This document shows positions 34,090 through 44,225 of a stretch of 64,000 nt of DNA, piece after piece (positions within the stretch are counted from its first letter, which is position 1; each line of letters opens with the position of its first letter). Origin of the DNA: Haematococcus lacustris (taxonomy: Eukaryota > Chlorophyta > Chlorophyceae > Chlamydomonadales > Haematococcaceae); contig JASKMD010000015.1 in NCBI GenBank assembly GCA_030144725.1, positions 566,481-630,480 on the forward strand, given 5' to 3'. A program made the position numbers and the translations under genes. Under the pieces are notes generated by a model. The model saw nothing but the letters and a program-made list of their open reading frames with translations. It did no database searches and was not told the origin of the DNA.

Positions 34090-35174
34090 GCAGCCATGTC
34101 AGCAAAACTGCTTGTTTGCTGCATTCAACAAAGCTGAAGCAAACACCTTTCATGGCTTCATGGAGTCATATCGATCAATGACCAATTCCTTTGACCATCA
34201 GGGACCATCTAGACGATGTAAGACGCACCACTGTGATCAACGAATGTAGCATGTGCTATGCTGCTTGATGTGGCTGATGTCACGGCTGCTGTCCATGCCC
34301 ATGCACACATGGTCTGCCCTGACTATCAGGGTGCGTAGCCCATTCTGCGTAGTCCTCCAAACACATCTGGTGTCACTTTAGCAACACGTCAAGGCATGCA
34401 GTCATGTGCTGAGCACCAGTGCAGAACTCATCCAGGAGCACCATGTTTGGCTGTTTACCATCTTAATACGTAGCCACATGTGATGCCAATTTATGGTCCA
34501 GGTCATAGGCCAGGCTGCATGATGAGCAGTATTAAGTCCAAAGGCCTGCCTGCCCTATCCTCTCCCCCTTCTCCCTCTTCTCCCTAACCCCTCTAAGAAG
34601 TGGCTAACCGCCTGCCGGTAAGTGGCTGATACCCAGCCCAGCCCAGCTGGCCTCCTGCCCCTTGTCCACCAGTCCGCAACCCCGTCTACTTCCCCCCACC
34701 CCAGCGGACAGCCTGGAGCGGGCAGCTTAAAGCCGGCGCTAGTAGTAGCAGCCAACCCAGCCCTCTCTATGCCATGCATACACACGACAATGACCCATCC
34801 CATCCCTCTCTCAAGGGGACAGCAGTTGAATAGCCAAGCCAAGCCAAGCACTTGGGTGGTTGCCAGCCCGTGCCTGTTGTGCGACATGGCTTGTTGATGT
34901 TGTTGTTGTTGGTGTTGATTTTGTTGTGGCCGAGTCTGGTGTCGAGGTGCCGAGTCTAAATCCGAATCTAAGTCTTGCTGTTTGTGCTGTATGTGCTGCA
35001 TCCGCCTGCATGTGCTGCATGTCCAGCTGCTCCGGCTGCTGCTGCTGTTTGTTGCTGCGGGCTATGTCAAGTAACAGCAGTATTTGTTTAGCGTCCCATC
35101 GTCCGCGCGTCACAGCGTCACAGCACAGAACGATGTCAACCAACAACAGCATTTATCAACCATCTCATGCGTCA
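34090..35174. other. 3' flank of ligase IV, no gene recognised
   Basis: It contains the ligase 3' UTR with TGTAA at 34217-34221 (128 bases after the stop) and, near 34555-35001, a minus ORF of low complexity that I do not consider supported. TTTAGCGTCCC occurs near 35087 and again just outside the right end of the adjacent inverted-repeat element (39464). Confidence 0.45.
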
Positions 35175-35301
35175 GGTCACCCCGGCCGTTGGTCCCGCCA
35201 ATCCGTGACAGGCGCGACGCTCACACCACGCGCTAGTGAAGGGTAGCTGAGGCTATCGCGGTAAGTCACGCGCGCTATAACTCGCGTTTTGGACTGAAGC
35301 C
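35175..35301 (+). repeat. left terminal inverted repeat of the 4.3-kb element
   Basis: 127 bp, reverse complement of 39323-39449 except for one T/A difference in GCGCTATAACTCG. Confidence 0.92.
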
Positions 35302-35570
35302 TTGTACCAGATCACCGCCCGCCACCAGGTCGAAAATTGAGATAGCGCAAACAAGCAGCGACCCACGTTTAAGAGCAGGGTGGCGAGGCGCTCCGTGGCG
35401 TCCGTAGCAAAGTTCGCACTAAAGAGGCATCCTCGCAGTACTGCGCAGTAGGCCATCGCAGTGCGCCATGCTAGCGAGCCATTTCATTACACCACGACAC
35501 TGAGTCACGCCACGCTTCGCTCAAGTCGGTGCAAGTCGGGTGCATGGCGCTGTTCACTTCTTCGGCTCTA

Positions 35571-35916
35571 CACTCCTACAATTTAGTCCCTGCGTTTGTC
35601 CCTGCGTTCTACCGACCTTGTCCGATCGGGCTGGATATTTGATAGATGGCAGTTTCCAGAAAATAAAACATATTTTACAAGAAAAATATTTTGAAAAAAT
35701 CAACAGCTGTTGCGCTGTGGCCCGCAACCTATCCCTGCACTCATCCCTGCACTCTAGCCACAGGGCCACAGCGCAGCCGCCTTTGATTTTTTCAAAATAT
35801 TTTTTCTGAAAAATATGTTTTGTTTTCTGCAAACTACCATCTATCAAAATTTCAGCCCGATCGGACAAGGTCGGTCAACACGCAGGGACGGACGCAGGAA
35901 TTAATTTGTAGGAGTG
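35571..35916. mobile_element. 346-bp foldback MITE with TA target duplication
   Basis: Two arms of about 130 bp (from 35571 and ending at 35916) are imperfect reverse complements. They start CACTCCTACAA and end TTGTAGGAGTG. TA flanks both ends (35569-35570 and 35917-35918), as for Tc1/mariner-type MITEs. The arms are AT-rich inside (AAAATATTTTGAAAAAATCA), in contrast to the GC-rich surroundings. The central about 90 bp hold a small inverted GCTGTGGCCC/GGGCCACAGC. No coding capacity. Confidence 0.85.
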
Positions 35917-36016
35917 TATTGGCTCCCTTCCTCTATTGGCTCAGTTCCTATACCGGCTCAGTTTGTGGTATCCTAGCTCAGTTGCTGCTGCTGGTTTCAA
36001 TTGGAGGTGCTTGGCC

Positions 36017-38872
36017 TTACATGTCATCTGCCTCGTCAACCCCCACTTCAGCCAACTGATCCTCCTCCATCTCTTGCTCCCACCTCAAATGTTCTAGGAT
36101 GTCAGCCCTGAGCAATGGCTTGTTCTGCGTCAACCTCTTGCCTTTCCATCCCAAGCACCCACGGGCATACTCCTTCAACAGATGCACAGTCAAGGTCATG
36201 TAGGAGCTGGCAGTGTGCGGTGCCCGTGCATGCAGAAGCTTCAAGCACTGAACGTCTTCCTCCTTGTTACTTGCCAGTGTCACACGTCCAAACATGGGGA
36301 TGCTGCTTAGGGTAGATGCTCCATGACACATGCACTGCTGTGGCTTGCTGGCCATGTGCCTCACACACGCACATGCAGTCTCAGACCACATGGGCGCAAC
36401 CCCATCTGCAGGGAAGAACATTGCATGCATGGCCCGCGACCCAGAGATGGTGCGCAACAGCCTGTGGGCATCAGGGTCAAGCTCAGCACACTGCTCAACC
36501 TCCTCATCCTTCAGCACCAAACACCACCGTCGCTGCACGCTCCCCCTAGTCTGATGCGCAACACTGGCAGCTAGCTGTGCAGCAGGCACCACGCACTCTA
36601 CATTATGCACATTGCGAGCTGCAGCATCCCTCACCCAGTCCCGGTCACACCCAGTCAACCTGCTAAATGCTCTGAGCAACCTGTGCTCCCGTAGCTCAGG
36701 AGGGACGATGGAGGCTAGCACTGCCTTGGCCTGCATGTCGTCCAGGGTCTGGCCCCCAACCAGGCCACAAGTCCCTGCCTGCAGAGCGCTGATCCTGTCT
36801 AGCACCATGACACCGACCTGGTGCTTGGCTGACGTTGCCACATGGCTGAGTGCCGCCTGCATGGCAGGCAGGTTCCTTATCAACCGTACCAGCTGCTGAG
36901 TGGAAGGCAGCAAACTGCTTGGCAATCACTTTAGCGGCAGCCCGCAGGTGACGGTGAGGGACTGAAGGCTGCTGCTGCTCCTCCTGCCCCTCCTGCCCCT
37001 CCTGCTCCTCCTGCCCCTCCTGCCCCTCCTGCCCCTCCTGCCCCTCCTGCTCCTCCTGCCCCTCCTGCCCCTCCTGCCCCTCCTGCCCCTCCTGGCCCTC
37101 CTGCCCCTCCTGCTCCTCCAGCCCCTCCTGCTCCTCCTGCCCCTCCTGCTGATGCTGATGCTGATGCTGATGCTGATGCTGATGCTGATGCTGATGCTGA
37201 TGCTGATGCTGATGCTGATGACGCCGTAGCCGTAGCCGTTGCGCGTTGTGCAGCTTGTGGAGGCAAGCAAACCTTCTCCTCTCCTTTTGACGGGCTGCCC
37301 GCCGTGCAATAGGTGTTGGGGTGACTGGGGCAAGAGGGCTGTTGTCATCTCCTGGACAAGGGGATGACAGAGTGCTAAAGCGGTTGTGCAGCCTCACGGG
37401 TGGGAGAGCCAGAGAATAAGCAGCTTGGGCTGCAGCTCTGGGGACACAATTGCGCATGAAACAGATGCGCCGCATCTCAGGTTGCATGGCTGTGCATGGC
37501 TGTGCATGGCTGTGCATTTGCATGGCTGGTTGCATGCCCGGTTGCATGCTTGTGCATGGCTGGTTGCATGGCAGGTTGCATGGCTGTGCATCGCTGTGCA
37601 TGGCTGCATGGCTGCATGGCTGCAAGGCTCGGGAGGTCCATGGTGTGTGCCCTGCACATGGGGCATGTCACAGCATGTCAATAGCACATGGGTCACAGCA
37701 GGTCACAGCAGGTCAGTAGCGCATGGAGCACAACAGGTCACAGCAGGTCACAGCATGTCACAGCATGTCAAGCTCTCACCTCATGCATGCGTCCATGTGC
37801 TGACGCAACAGTAGCTCGCTGCGCTCCAGCCCCGTCCTGCTGTTCTGCAGCTGCTCAAGGGCCTGAGCCTGCTGCTGCTGGGCACCCTGCAGCTTCTCCA
37901 GGTCCAGAGCTAGCTGCTGCTGGGCACCCTTCAGCCGCTGCTGGTCCAGACCCAGCTGGTGCTGGGCACCCTGCAGCTGCTGCTGGTCCAGAGCTAGCTG
38001 GTGCTGGGCACCCTGCAGCTGCTCCAGGTCCAGAGCTAGCTGCTGCTGGGCACCCTTCAGCTGCTGCTGGTCCAGAGCTAGCTGCTGCTGGGCACACTTC
38101 AGCTGCTGCTGGTCCAGAGCTAGCTGCTGCAGATCCAGAGCTATCTGCTGCTGGGCACCCTTCAGCTGCTGCTGATCCATGGTCAGCTGCTGCAGGGCTC
38201 GCTTCAGTTGCTGCTGGTCTAGAGCCAGCTGGTGCTGGGCACACTGCAGCTGCTGCTGGTCCATGGTCAGCTGCCGCTTGGCACCATGCAGCTGTTGCTG
38301 GTCCAGAGCTAGCTGAAGCTGGTCCAGAGCTAGCTGAAGCTGGTCCAGAGCTAGCTGCTGCTCGGCACCTAGCAGCTGCTGCTGGTCTACAGAGAGCTGG
38401 TGTTGGGCACCCTGCAGGTGCTGCTGGTCCATGGTCAGCTGTTGCTGGGCGCCCCGGCCAAGGCAGGTGCGTGGGCGCTTATGGCCCCATCTGGCATCCC
38501 TGTTTGACTGTTGTGGTGTTGCAAGTGCTATTTCAAGGTCTGGTAGCTCGGCATGGCTCTGCAGGGTGTAGGATGGAGGAGGAGGATGTCAAGGTACAGG
38601 TTCCCGCCACAATGGAGGTTCCCGCCACTGCCACTGCCACTACTTACCAGCTTCGCACGTATCGCTTTATGGCGTTCCAGGAGGGCGCGGCGTCGGGGTC
38701 CAGGAGGGCTCATCGCATTTTTCGGTATCAAGTTCGCGCACAGTGCGAGAAATGTAGCGATGAGGGCGCCTAACGGCAGCACAGGGTCCACCCCGTCGGG
38801 GATGAACACAGGACGCAGCCAATCGGCTCCTGTGATGAGATCGACCCATGCCAATTTCACCCTCTGCCACAT
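36017..38872 (-). CDS. unrecognised protein encoded by the 4.3-kb inverted-repeat element
   Basis: Three exons join in phase: 38648-38872 (ATG at 38872), 37780-38444 and about 36017-37437. Exon 1 (75 residues) has one hydrophobic segment (LPLGALIATFLALCANLI), then Arg-rich sequence. Exon 2 encodes about 220 residues of a 14-residue coiled-coil repeat (consensus ALDQQQLKGAQQQL). Exon 3 has a basic region (RRAARQKERRRF), a His-Gln repeat, an Glu-Gly-Gln repeat, then about 300 residues of ordinary composition with many Cys and His (CACVRHMASKPQQCMCHG), ending GVDEADDM. A single-base frame change is needed near 36897, so the copy may be broken there. TGTAA overlaps the stop. I recognise no domain. 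Position inside long inverted repeats suggests it is the element's own mobility or accessory protein. Confidence 0.55.
37147..37218. repeat. (TGATGC)12 hexanucleotide array, coding His-Gln
   Basis: Twelve near-perfect units within exon 3 of the element gene, followed on the left by imperfect CCTCCTGCC(C/T) units (36975-37146) coding Glu-Gly-Gln repeats. Confidence 0.85.
37475..37770. repeat. GCATGGCTGT and TCACAGCAGG short tandem repeats
   Basis: Two families of short tandem repeats fill the intron between exons 2 and 3 of the element gene: TGCATGGCTGTGCATGGCTG near 37485-37625 and GGTCACAGCAGGTCA near 37690-37770. Confidence 0.75.
37870..38430 (-). repeat. 42-bp tandem repeat coding a 14-residue coiled coil
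   Basis: About 13 imperfect copies of a 42-bp unit (CTGCTGCTGGGCACCCTTCA...GCTAG on the plus strand) keep the reading frame of exon 2 throughout. One or two copies are shortened to 21-24 bp, still in frame. Confidence 0.85.
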
Positions 38873-39322
38873 TTTGTCATTGTATGTATTACAGAAGGTG
38901 ATAGAGCTTGCCTGGGGTTCATCCCGGAATATAGACCCGCCCAGCTATCCGACACAGGTGGAAGCAGGCGTAGAGGACCACTGGCCGAAAAGTTTATGGT
39001 CTTGGCAGAAGCCCCGGAATTACGGGGTCTAGGCTTCAGCAGAGTGCACGGTAGTGAAACAAAGTCCACGCACGGTGCTGCTAACACCTCAGTGAGATGC
39101 TGTGCATGCTTGGAGGCAGGATCAGGCAGGTCCCGGCTCAGGTGTTAGAAGGGCCCGGGCCAGTTTTTAGGAAGTACACGGGCCATGAGGGGTCCCGACC
39201 CAACCCAGGGAATCTTGCGCTTCGACCTGCGACCCACGTACGGTCGCACCCCGTTGAGTGCCAGGCTGCAGCGAGCGACCATGTTCACAGTTCGCGGGAA
39301 TGGCGGGCGGAGTGATCTGGGA

Positions 39323-39449
39323 GGCTTCAGTCCAAAACGCGAGTTTTAGCGCGCGTGACTTACCGCGATAGCCTCAGCTACCCTTCACTAGCGCGTGGTG
39401 TGAGCGTCGCGCCTGTCACGGATTGGCGGGACCAACGGCCGGGGTGACC
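39323..39449 (-). repeat. right terminal inverted repeat of the 4.3-kb element
   Basis: 127 bp, partner of 35175-35301. It ends GGGGTGACC, followed by GTCA. Confidence 0.92.
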
Positions 39450-40164
39450 GTCACAACACCATTTTAGCGTCCCCATGTGTCACAGCACCTGAGCCGTGGT
39501 CGCCCAATCTCAACCTAGCCGTGGTACACACTGGGAGGTCAACTGGGTCTTAGAGGTGTGTGCCGAGTGAAAAGCCGCAGCCACAGCAGTTCTCCTTCTC
39601 CTTCCCTTTTTCTCTGTTCTCTCCTTAGTCTTTTACCTTTGGAGGATGGCTTGTATCCACCCAAGCCCTACCTCCTTAGTGTAACAACTACTACAGCAGT
39701 GCAGCCCATGTGGTGGCCAGCTGGCAGGCAGGGGCGTCCTCATCCACGCACGGAGCCGCACAGCTGCATGCGCCACTCTATGGCTTCTTGGGCTTGTGCT
39801 GCACAGCAGGGGGAGGGCAGACGTTTGCTGCCTTGCATCTTGCTGTCCTGAGCTGGCTGATGGCAACGCGATCACATTATCACACTGTCACACTGTCACA
39901 CTCATTGCTAGCCTGGGATGCATGGATGCCCATCCCACCCCACCCTGCCATCAACACCACCCCTCCCGCCCCTAACCCCACTCCGCCTTTCAAGCTATAT
40001 GTCTTGACAGATGTCATTTGTAGGGGGCCTGTTCTAGCTGCCTGGCAGGCCTGCTGCAACCCCCAACCCCTCCACATCCTAGAAGCTCTGGCAGCTCACA
40101 ACGTCAAGGGCATTACATATAGCCAGCTCCATCGTACCCTACTGTATGCATGAGTGGGCGTGGC
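39450..40164. other. spacer between the inverted-repeat element and GDPD
   Basis: Mostly unremarkable sequence and the 3' flank of the minus-strand GDPD gene. TGTAA on the minus strand at 40113-40117 lies 48 bases after the GDPD stop. I recognise no other gene. Confidence 0.5.
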
Positions 40165-43100
40165 TTACATGGCCGTGGCCCAACACACACCTAGCTTGTT
40201 AGTGACCAGGGCGTCCACCCCTACATCAAGCACTCTCCGCATCACCTTTGGCTGCACACGCACATACAATTTCAAGGTGTATGCATGGGCGCATGGCATG
40301 GCAGGCATGGCAGGCATGGCAGGCATGGCAGGCATGGCAGGCATGGCAGGCATGGCAGGCATGGCAGGCATGGCAGGCATGGCAGGCATGGCAGGCATGG
40401 CAGGCATGGCAGGCATGGCAGGCATGGCAGCATAGCCACAGCCAGGCAGGTGCGCAAGAGGTGTTCATGAGATGTTCACCTGTCCTTGCACATCATCCAA
40501 CAACACAGTGCAGCTGCACTCACGTCATTGATGGTCCATGTGAACAACTGCTTGCCATGCGTGCGCAGGAGCTGCAGGGTCGCCTCATCCACCATGGTGT
40601 GGTGCGCCCCCACCACCTCTGGAGCCTGCAGGGGTCAGGTCAGCAGCAGCAGGGGGAGCCTGCTTTGGGCATCAGCATCAGCATCAACAGTAGCGATGGC
40701 AGTGGCAGCAGCAGCAGCGGCAACTGAGGGGCCTTGTTGGCTGCCCTAGACAAGGCCATAGTTCAAGCAGAGCATCCCCAGGCCATTCAATGGCCCACCC
40801 CAACCCCGCCCTGCACACCCCTCCCCACCCCGCCCTGCACGCCCCACCCCGCCTTGCCCACCCCTCCCCTCCCTGCCAGCCCCGCCTTTAACCCACCCTG
40901 CCCTGCCCACCCTGCCCTGCCCTACCCAACCTAACCTGCAAGCGGAGGGGCAGGTGCATGCCTGCAGCACGAGCATCGGCTGTCTCGTTCATCAAGATGA
41001 AGCCGGCCCGCTGGCCTGGCGACAATGCCTTGATGAGCGACACGACCTGGGCCAGCAGCAGCAGCAGTATCAGCAGCAGCCTGGCTTAATCAGGCACGTG
41101 GCAGGCGTGCCATTAGAAAAGTGGCAGGTTGGCAGCAGCAGGGGCAGGGGCAGGGGCAGCAGGGGCAGGGGCAGGGGCAGCAGGGGCAGCAGGGGCAGCA
41201 GGGGCAGCAGGGGCGGCAGGGGCGGCAGGGTCAACAGGGGCAGGGGAAGTGACATTAGCAGCAATAACACGGCACCATGCTTGCCCGCCTGCCTACCCCG
41301 CTACCTCCCCTCTTAGCTCTGAGCCACTGACCGACCCACCTCATCTGTCTTGGCCCACACCAGGCAGTTGGAGCAGCGCGTGTCGTGCACCAGCTGCACC
41401 ACCGCAGCCGCCACCTGCTCGCTGTCCACTGCCTTGCCTGTGCTGCAGCCATGTCACAGCGTTATCAGGGGTGCATGCATGCCAGCATGTGGGTGCATGC
41501 ATGCCAGTACGTGGGTGCATGCATGTAAGCATGTGGGTGCATGCAGTGGATGCAGCAATCCTTGGGGTAAAGGATAGACGTCAAAGGGTCAGGGCCTGAC
41601 TAGACATTGCTGGGCACAGCAACCAGAAGTCGTTTTGTTTCCTGCACAGCTCATGATGGTAGAGCATTGTGGCAGAGTGCAAGGATGACAGGGGAGCTTG
41701 CGCTGGTGCAATCAGAGCAGGACCTGGCAGTCATGGTGAGTGCATGCTTGCTTGCATGCTTGCTTGCATGCTTGCTTGCATGCTTGCTTGCGGCTAATCA
41801 GGCATGACATGGCAGTTGCCTGTTGGTGATGCTGCAACACACATACTTATTTGGTGCATGTTTTAGTCTTAATTGGTGCATGCTTCGTGCTGCATGCTCA
41901 TGGCAGGGCAGGGCAGAGTGCATGGATAAGGCCAGGGAAGAGGGCACTGCAGGACCCAGGCACTTGTACTTGGATTCTGCATCTTGACTTGTTCTTGGCT
42001 TCCTCATCAGCTGCCCTCACACAGCCACCAGTCAACCTTACACCTCAGCCAAGTGAAGGATGGAGTTCGCTGGAGCATGACATGACACGCTGTGGCAATA
42101 AGAAGACTGACAGAAGGGCAGTGAGAAGGCTGGTCAACATGAGTGGCTGCAGCGCATGGTGTACAGAGAGTGGGGTCCTCACCCCAACCCTCATCATCTA
42201 CTAGGGAACCACCACACTGTGCGGACAGCATACGCAAGAGCAGTCGCAGCGATGGAAAAATCAGGGCAGTGCAGCAGGAGTGGAGGGGCATGACGCCAGG
42301 CAGGCAGCGCACCTGTCCTGGTAGGTCTTCACGTCCAAAGTCACGCACTCGACCTGCTGGACAGGACGGCAGGCACTCTTTCCCACTGCCCGCTCCGCCT
42401 TCAATGCTCTCAGTGCGGTGCACTAGGTTGGGATGGGGCGAGGCGGTGCATGTGTCTCTCCATGTCATTGTCGGGCTCAATGACATGGCAACACTGGTGC
42501 TGTTGAAACAGGTGTTGAACACCCTGAGCACTTTGAAGCCGCTGCCATGTGCTGCATGGCTAGCCTGTGCTGCATGCCTGTGCTGCACGCCTGTGCTGCA
42601 TGGCTAGCATTGTCACACCTGGTGGCTGGTGAGGGTCACACCTGGGGGCTGGTGAGGGTCACACCTGGGGGCTGGTGAGGAGCACCGCATCTCTCACACT
42701 GAGTACCGGCTGACCCCCCGGCCAGGCCAGCTGCCGGATCTCATCTGATGTGAGGTCACCCACCTGCATGCAGAGCAACACCCCATGCTGACTCCATGCT
42801 GCTGGCTCTCACCCCCAAGGGGTAGGGCAGGATGGGGGGGGGTGCTGGGTGGGTTGAGACTGGGCGCCATTGAGTCTTGCAGGTTGTGCCCTGGCAGGTT
42901 CATCCCTGAGCTGACTGGTTGAGCTGTGGGTAGGGTCCAGGCAGTGCCCCTCACTCTGCTGCTCTCTGCTGACATTCGCTGGCATCCTCTGTTTTGCCAG
43001 CGTGGCTGCCAGCGTGGCTGCCTGCCTGACTGCCTGCCTAAACTAGCCTGCCATAGCCTATCTTCTTGCGCCACAGGGCCTCACCCGCCCACATGGCCGC

Positions 43101-43727
43101 ATGCAGCATGCAGCATGCAGCTGACCTGTGTTCCAGGCACAAAGCGTTTGCCCAGGAGCTGCTGCAGCTCTCTTGTGTGCAGCACCACCAGGACACCATC
43201 AGAGGTGCGGGCACAGTCAACCTGCCAGATCACACTCACTTCAACAGATATCAACAGCGTCATTCGGCACCATGCTCAAATCAGCTCGTGCCCAGCTCAT
43301 GCTTGGCTCATGCTCAGCTCATGCTCATGCTCAGCTGGTGCACTGGCCATACTCAGCTCAGGCGGTCATGCAGGGGTTATCACCACTGGTGGTTATGAAA
43401 TGCCAGTGGTCAGTCAGGCAGGCAGGCGAGCTACATGCTGCACTCCCAGTCACAAAAGCCATCGCTCACCTCTCCACCCTCCCCTTCCTTCCCTACCCTC
43501 CCCCTTGTCAGCTGCCGTCCCTTGACTTGTGTTCCTTTCCCTCCTTTACCCCCACAGACGCCACCCACAACTCCATACCTCCACTGCAACCTTCTGCATT
43601 ACCTTATGGCCACCCTCACCTCCACACAGTCAGCATGGGCAGCAATGGCTGCCAAGAAGGCCTGCTTGGTGTTAGGGGGTGCGGCAGAGGTGTCGCCTCC
43701 ATGTGCACACACCAAGGGGGGGCGGGG
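40165..43727 (-). CDS. GDPD: glycerophosphodiester phosphodiesterase (GDPD) family
   Basis: Eight exons join in phase: 43620-43727, 43126-43221, 42665-42763, 42313-42422, 41340-41442, 41046-40936, 40524-40625 and 40165-40251 (271 residues plus TAA). The family hydrolyses glycerophosphodiesters to glycerol-3-phosphate and an alcohol. The TIM-barrel order is seen: VCAHGGDTSAAPPNTKQAF, then CVE/VDCARTSDGVLVVLHT, VGDLTSDEI, VTLDVKTYQD, FTWTIND, and DVGVDALVTNK at the end. First His, the Glu-x-Asp metal pair and the second His are kept. HRG reads HGG, PENT reads PPNT, HD reads HT and the ExK box reads LDVK, so activity may be altered. One acceptor is TAG (42423). An N-terminal anchor exon may lie at 43992-44225. 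A minisatellite fills the last intron. Confidence 0.88.
40297..40431. repeat. (GGCATGGCA)15 minisatellite
   Basis: Fifteen perfect 9-bp units in the last intron of the GDPD gene. Plus-strand frames give Met-Ala-Gly repeats. Confidence 0.95.
41740..41792. repeat. GCATGCTTGCTT tandem repeat in a GDPD intron
   Basis: About four 12-bp units. Related GCATGCATG motifs recur at 41472-41545. Both lie in the long GDPD intron between exons 42313 and 41442. Confidence 0.7.
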
Positions 43728-43879
43728 CTGCAAGGGGGAGCAGACCCATCCACACCATGCGCTGTCCCCTAAACAACGCCAAGCTTAGGGAAGTCAAGGG
43801 TGCAGTAGCCCTACTGAGCAAGTGAGCAAGCCCAAGTCCTCCCTCTTTGCCCCTGTGTGGAGGTTGTCAAGGGACTCTT

Positions 43880-43935
43880 GGCTAGCCCACCTGCCTACCC
43901 TTACTCAGGACCCCACCTGCCTACCCTTAGGCCTG
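43880..43935 (+). repeat. dispersed repeat, copy 2
   Basis: CCCACCTGCCTACCCTTA and CAGGACCCCACCTGCCTACC repeat the sequence at 8238-8304, with one T/A change and a different right flank. Confidence 0.65.
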
Positions 43936-43991
43936 TTGATTGGGACGGGTGGAGGCAGGGTTGCTGTGCTAGCTATTGGAAAAGGGATAGT

Positions 43992-44225
43992 TTACAACGG
44001 GGCTAGTGGTCGGCCAGCTGCAGGTCCTGCCTTGTTGCAGAATGCGGCAGATGGGAGGGCGCGCACGTCGTCCTCACTCTCAAGATTAGCTAGCTTTCCG
44101 CTTAACCACACCACTACGCCAATCACACAGCATAATGCTGCGAAGAACAGCGCGAGCAGGCGTCGGCGTCGACTTAGAAACCACGAGGTAACGACAACAG
44201 GCTGGCGAAGCCGCTGTTTCCGCAT
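43992..44225 (-). CDS. candidate first exon of GDPD: N-terminal membrane anchor
   Basis: ATG at 44223-44225 opens a frame with a basic stretch (RRRR) followed by a strong hydrophobic segment (LLALFFAALCCVIGVVVWL), as in a signal anchor. An acidic linker (ESEDD) follows. It lies 265 bases upstream of the first sure GDPD exon, same strand, and would tether the enzyme to a membrane. I could not find a donor that joins it in phase, so linkage is inference. Confidence 0.45.
   Translation of the reverse strand: MRKQRLRQPVVVTSWFLSRRRRLLALFFAALCCVIGVVVWLSGKLANLESEDDVRALPSAAFCNKAGPAAGRPLAPL

Larger units (their letters stand above)
35175..39449. mobile_element. 4.3-kb element with 127-bp terminal inverted repeats, family unknown
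   Basis: The ends 35175-35301 and 39323-39449 are inverted copies matching at 126 of 127 positions; weaker similarity continues about 25 bp inward. The termini read GGTCACCCCGGCCG. GTCA flanks both sides (35171-35174 and 39450-39453), a possible 4-bp target duplication. Inside, one minus-strand multi-exon gene (36017-38872) fills most of the element. I see no DDE, hAT, RVE or TnpB motif in it. The almost identical ends imply recent insertion. A 346-bp foldback MITE (35571-35916) sits near the left end. Superfamily cannot be assigned from sequence alone. Confidence 0.82.

Noticed and set aside
34555..35001. 148-residue minus ORF downstream of ligase IV
   Set aside because: Low complexity, no family signature and no splice or poly(A) context.
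37870..38430. CRISPR-like array
   Set aside because: Units are directly adjacent, coding and imperfect, without spacers; same for the other tandem arrays.
35087..39480. TTTAGCGTCCC at both sides as a long target duplication of the 4.3-kb element
   Set aside because: It lies at unequal distance from the two ends (about 80 bp versus 15 bp) and is not continuous with the termini.
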